64,000 nt of DNA, taken from the NCBI GenBank assembly GCA_017509715.1, contig JAFWOU010000001.1, positions 1 to 64,000 on the forward strand, in the 5' to 3' direction. The stretch comes from Paludibacteraceae bacterium (GTDB lineage Bacteria > Bacteroidota > Bacteroidia > Bacteroidales > Paludibacteraceae). The position numbers and the translations under genes were made by a program. The notes beneath the pieces are model-generated. The model was not told the DNA's origin. It was given only the letters and a program-made list of their open reading frames with translations, and did no database searches. This document shows positions 62,080 through 64,000 of the stretch, in pieces (the stretch's first letter is position 1; each line of letters opens with the position of its first letter).

Positions 62080-62493
62080 ATGACAATATTTACCAAGATA
62101 ATCAAGGGCGAGATTCCCAGCTACAAGGTAGCCGAGGACGATCGCTACTACGCCTTCCTGGACATCAATCCGCTGCAGAAGGGACACACGCTGGTGATCC
62201 CCAAACTGCCGGAGCCGGAAGCCGACTACATCTTCGACCTGGACGATGAGTTGCTGGCCGGCATGATGGTGTTCGCAAAAAAAGTAGCCCGCGGCCTGAA
62301 AGAGGCCACAGGCTGCAAGCGTGTGGGTGTTGCCGTACTGGGCATGGAGGTGAATCACGTGCATATCCATCTTGTGCCGATGAATTCGGAGAAAGATATG
62401 CTTTTCACCAATCCCAAGCTGACGCTCGAGAGCGACGAGATGGCCGAGATAGCCAACTCAATCGCCGTAGCCGTAGAATCACTTGACGCGTAG
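62080..62493 (+). CDS. HIT-family nucleotide-binding protein
   Basis: 137 residues. IFTKIIKGEIPSYKVAEDDRYYAFLDINPLQKGHTLVIPK and the histidine triad HVHIHLVP (with NHVHIH) are diagnostic of Hint-type hydrolases acting on AMP-linked substrates. Converges with the DUF2147 gene (15-bp overlap). Confidence 0.95.
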   Translation: MTIFTKIIKGEIPSYKVAEDDRYYAFLDINPLQKGHTLVIPKLPEPEADYIFDLDDELLAGMMVFAKKVARGLKEATGCKRVGVAVLGMEVNHVHIHLVPMNSEKDMLFTNPKLTLESDEMAEIANSIAVAVESLDA

Positions 62494-62910
62494 CCAGGTC
62501 TGGCTGCGCCCAAGTATTCCGGCGCGATCTAAGGAACCACGCAGCACCAGCTTACCATTCTTTAGGTATATTTTACCATAGTAGAATTTACCACTCTCAG
62601 GATCAAGGAGTTTGCCACCGCGCAATTCTCCTTTTTCTTCATGCATACCGCGGATAAAGACCAGCCCCTCCAGCTTCTTGCCATGGTCGGCTCCCTTGCA
62701 CTCGGTGCAGGTCATGTTGGGATCGCCCATGAGCAGGCGGTCGATCTTGCCGTAGTAGAGGCCATCCGAACCGCGATAGATAAGCACGACGGAGTAGCTA
62801 TTGCCGGTGCGGTCGTCCACGGTCTTCCATCGACCGAGAATCTCACTCACCTGCGCCGACGCCGACAGCGTCAGGCAGATCATCAACACACAAAAAATCG
62901 TTCGTTTCAT
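62479..62910 (-). CDS. DUF2147 family exported protein
   Basis: 143 residues from MKRTIFCVLMICLTLSASA, a signal peptide. The frame runs further upstream, but the promoter (62934-62965) places the message start just before this ATG. ILGRWKTVDDRTGNSYSVVLIY...GKIDRLL, then GKIYLKNGKLVLRGSLDR, is the DUF2147 beta-barrel pattern. Role unknown. Confidence 0.88.
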   Translation of the reverse strand: MKRTIFCVLMICLTLSASAQVSEILGRWKTVDDRTGNSYSVVLIYRGSDGLYYGKIDRLLMGDPNMTCTECKGADHGKKLEGLVFIRGMHEEKGELRGGKLLDPESGKFYYGKIYLKNGKLVLRGSLDRAGILGRSQTWLRVK

Positions 62911-62933
62911 ACCATTTGCTTTAAAATCGCTGA

Positions 62934-62981
62934 CAAAATTATACAAAATTTTGCATATATGCAAATTCTTTTGTATCTTTG
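62934..62981. promoter_or_regulatory. Overlapping divergent promoter pair (DUF2147 gene / rdgB)
   Basis: Rightward TTTG 62950-62953, N20, TATCTTTG 62974-62981. Leftward TTTG 62965-62962, N20, TAATTTTG 62941-62934. The rdgB ATG starts 5 nt after the -7 box. Confidence 0.8.
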
Positions 62982-62985
62982 CAGC

Positions 62986-63582
62986 ATGAAATTGGTTTTT
63001 GCAACAAATAACGCCCACAAATTGGACGAAGTGCGCAGGATTTTGCCCCAGGAGGTGGAAGTGCTCAGCCTGGAGCAGGTAGGTTTTCTGCACGACATCG
63101 ACGAGACCGGTACTACCCTGGCCGAGAACAGCCGGATCAAGGCCGAAGCTGTCGCTAAGTTTTTGGTGGAAAGTGGAAAGTGGAAGGAGGAAGGACCGGA
63201 TGGGGTCTTTGCCGACGACACCGGGCTGGAGATCGAGGCGCTGGGTGGTAAGCCGGGCGTATATACCGCTCGCTGGGCCGGAGAACCCGCTGCCAACCGC
63301 CGGAAAGCACTACAGGAACTGGCCGACAAACCGAATCGCGCCGCGCAGTTCCGCACCGTCGTAACGCTGATCGACCGTACCGGCACCCGCCAGGTGGATG
63401 GCATCGTACGCGGCCGGATAGCTACCGAAGAACGCGGCGACGGAGGATTCGGGTACGACCCGGTATTCATTCCGGAGGGGTATGACCGCACCTTTGCCGA
63501 ACTGCCGGCGGAAATCAAGAATACGATCAGTCACCGCGCTCGCGCCATGAGCGAACTCAAAAAACTACTGCAACTCTCGTGA
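62986..63582 (+). CDS. rdgB: XTP/dITP pyrophosphatase (RdgB/HAM1)
   Basis: 198 residues. Removes deaminated purine nucleotides. KLVFATNNAHKLDEVRRIL (SxTxNxxK-type loop), FADDTGLEIEALGGKPGVYTARWAG and GGFGYDPVFIPEGYDRTFAEL are family hallmarks. An upstream extension of the frame is excluded because the promoter's -7 box ends 4 nt before this ATG, so the mRNA may be leaderless. A heptamer array encodes VESGKWKEE before the PDGVFADDTG motif. Confidence 0.95.
   Translation: MKLVFATNNAHKLDEVRRILPQEVEVLSLEQVGFLHDIDETGTTLAENSRIKAEAVAKFLVESGKWKEEGPDGVFADDTGLEIEALGGKPGVYTARWAGEPAANRRKALQELADKPNRAAQFRTVVTLIDRTGTRQVDGIVRGRIATEERGDGGFGYDPVFIPEGYDRTFAELPAEIKNTISHRARAMSELKKLLQLS
63166..63193 (+). repeat. 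7-bp tandem repeat (GTGGAAA type) inside rdgB
   Basis: GTGGAAA, GTGGAAA, GTGGAAG, GAGGAAG, in frame, in the loop before the catalytic Asp-Asp. Confidence 0.85.
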
Positions 63583-64000
63583 AACGAATACTAACCATAC
63601 TATGCGCGCTTGTCCTCTGCCTGGGTCTCAATGCCGGCAAATGGACCACGCACTTTGCCTACAACAACGTGACGCAGATAGCGGCGTCGCCGGACCGGGT
63701 GTATGCCCTCTCCGACGGTAGCCTCTTCAGCGTGGATAAACAGACCGAGCAAATCACGATCTATAATCGCCAGACCGGCCTGCACAGCACGGGTATCTCG
63801 TGTATTCACTACGACGAACTCGGCGAGCAACTGATCATCGCCTACTCTACCGGCAAGATCGATATCCTGTCCTCACGCGGCGTGAAATACATCGGCGATC
63901 TGTACGACAAGGACATGACGCAGCGCAAGACGATCTACAACGTCACGATCTCCGGACGTACGGCCTACCTGGCCACACACTACGGCATCCAGACCATGGA
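63579..64000 (+). CDS. porZ: PorZ-like beta-propeller protein of the type IX secretion system, 5' part
   Basis: GTG at 63579 overlaps the rdgB stop (GTGA); 140 codons to the window edge without a stop. A signal peptide (MKRILTILCALVLCLGLNA), then GKWTTHFAYNNVTQIAASPD and RVYALSDGSLFSVDKQTEQI, match the start of PorZ, a surface component of the T9SS attachment complex; other two-component-propeller proteins are the alternative. Fits the T9SS cargo at 33301. Confidence 0.75.
   Translation, partial: MKRILTILCALVLCLGLNAGKWTTHFAYNNVTQIAASPDRVYALSDGSLFSVDKQTEQITIYNRQTGLHSTGISCIHYDELGEQLIIAYSTGKIDILSSRGVKYIGDLYDKDMTQRKTIYNVTISGRTAYLATHYGIQTM

Noticed and set aside
62641..62985. Upstream extension of the rdgB frame
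   Set aside because: It runs antisense through the DUF2147 gene and across the promoter.
1..64000. tRNA genes, transposases or a prophage
   Set aside because: I looked for tRNA ends and cloverleaf patterns, transposase motifs and phage structural genes and found none I could support by eye.

Overview
The window is chromosomal DNA of a member of the Bacteroidetes, almost certainly order Bacteroidales. The evidence is: promoters of the TTTG-N20-TAnnTTTG type in front of many genes, a large hybrid two-component regulator, a type IX secretion (T9SS) sorting tail and a PorZ-like gene, lineage genes such as DUF5606 and DUF4827 proteins, and lipid A genes in the order lpxD-lpxC-lpxA. The first 33 bases are the 5' end of a 16S rRNA gene read leftwards, so the left edge is an rRNA operon.

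Layout. 1-8 kb: 16S start and promoter, a secreted esterase, rsfS, ftsH, an M16 peptidase and lpxB. 8-16 kb (minus strand): surE, a phosphohexomutase, two lipoproteins, a hybrid two-component regulator and rmlA. 16-22 kb: udk and two half-size chrA genes facing an SLC13-type permease and a UvrD/PcrA helicase. 22-40 kb (minus strand): a secreted multidomain protein, a probable long transcript (HD protein, lpxD, lpxC, lpxA, glnS, HSDR_N protein, phoH), then a small membrane protein and a 2162-residue T9SS cargo. 40-46 kb: smpB, a CNNM/CBS membrane protein, DUF5606, Nif3-like and zinc-ribbon genes, an NlpC/P60 hydrolase and nadB. 46-51.3 kb is an accessory, visibly AT-rich island: tiny genes, about 1 kb of non-coding repeat-rich DNA, dinD, and a compact cassette of a TIR protein, a three-helix membrane protein and a second TIR protein. 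51.3-57 kb is one 1911-codon frame carrying two secretion signals. 57-64 kb: comF, uxaA and uxaB (hexuronate catabolism), a leader with a three-segment attenuator, a 35-residue ORF, greA, a HIT protein, a DUF2147 protein, rdgB, and the start of a PorZ-like gene cut by the right edge.

Most of the window is housekeeping. The most notable items are the TIR-membrane-TIR cassette (a candidate immune system that matches no named architecture I can assign), the mutually exclusive hairpins before the 35-residue ORF and greA, a scatter of unrelated 7-bp tandem repeats at gene junctions and inside reading frames, twin overlapping divergent promoters of identical geometry, an orphan promoter plus terminator that would make an RNA of about 80 nt, and the double-signal fused secreted protein. 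Functions come from reading protein motifs by eye; no database search was run.
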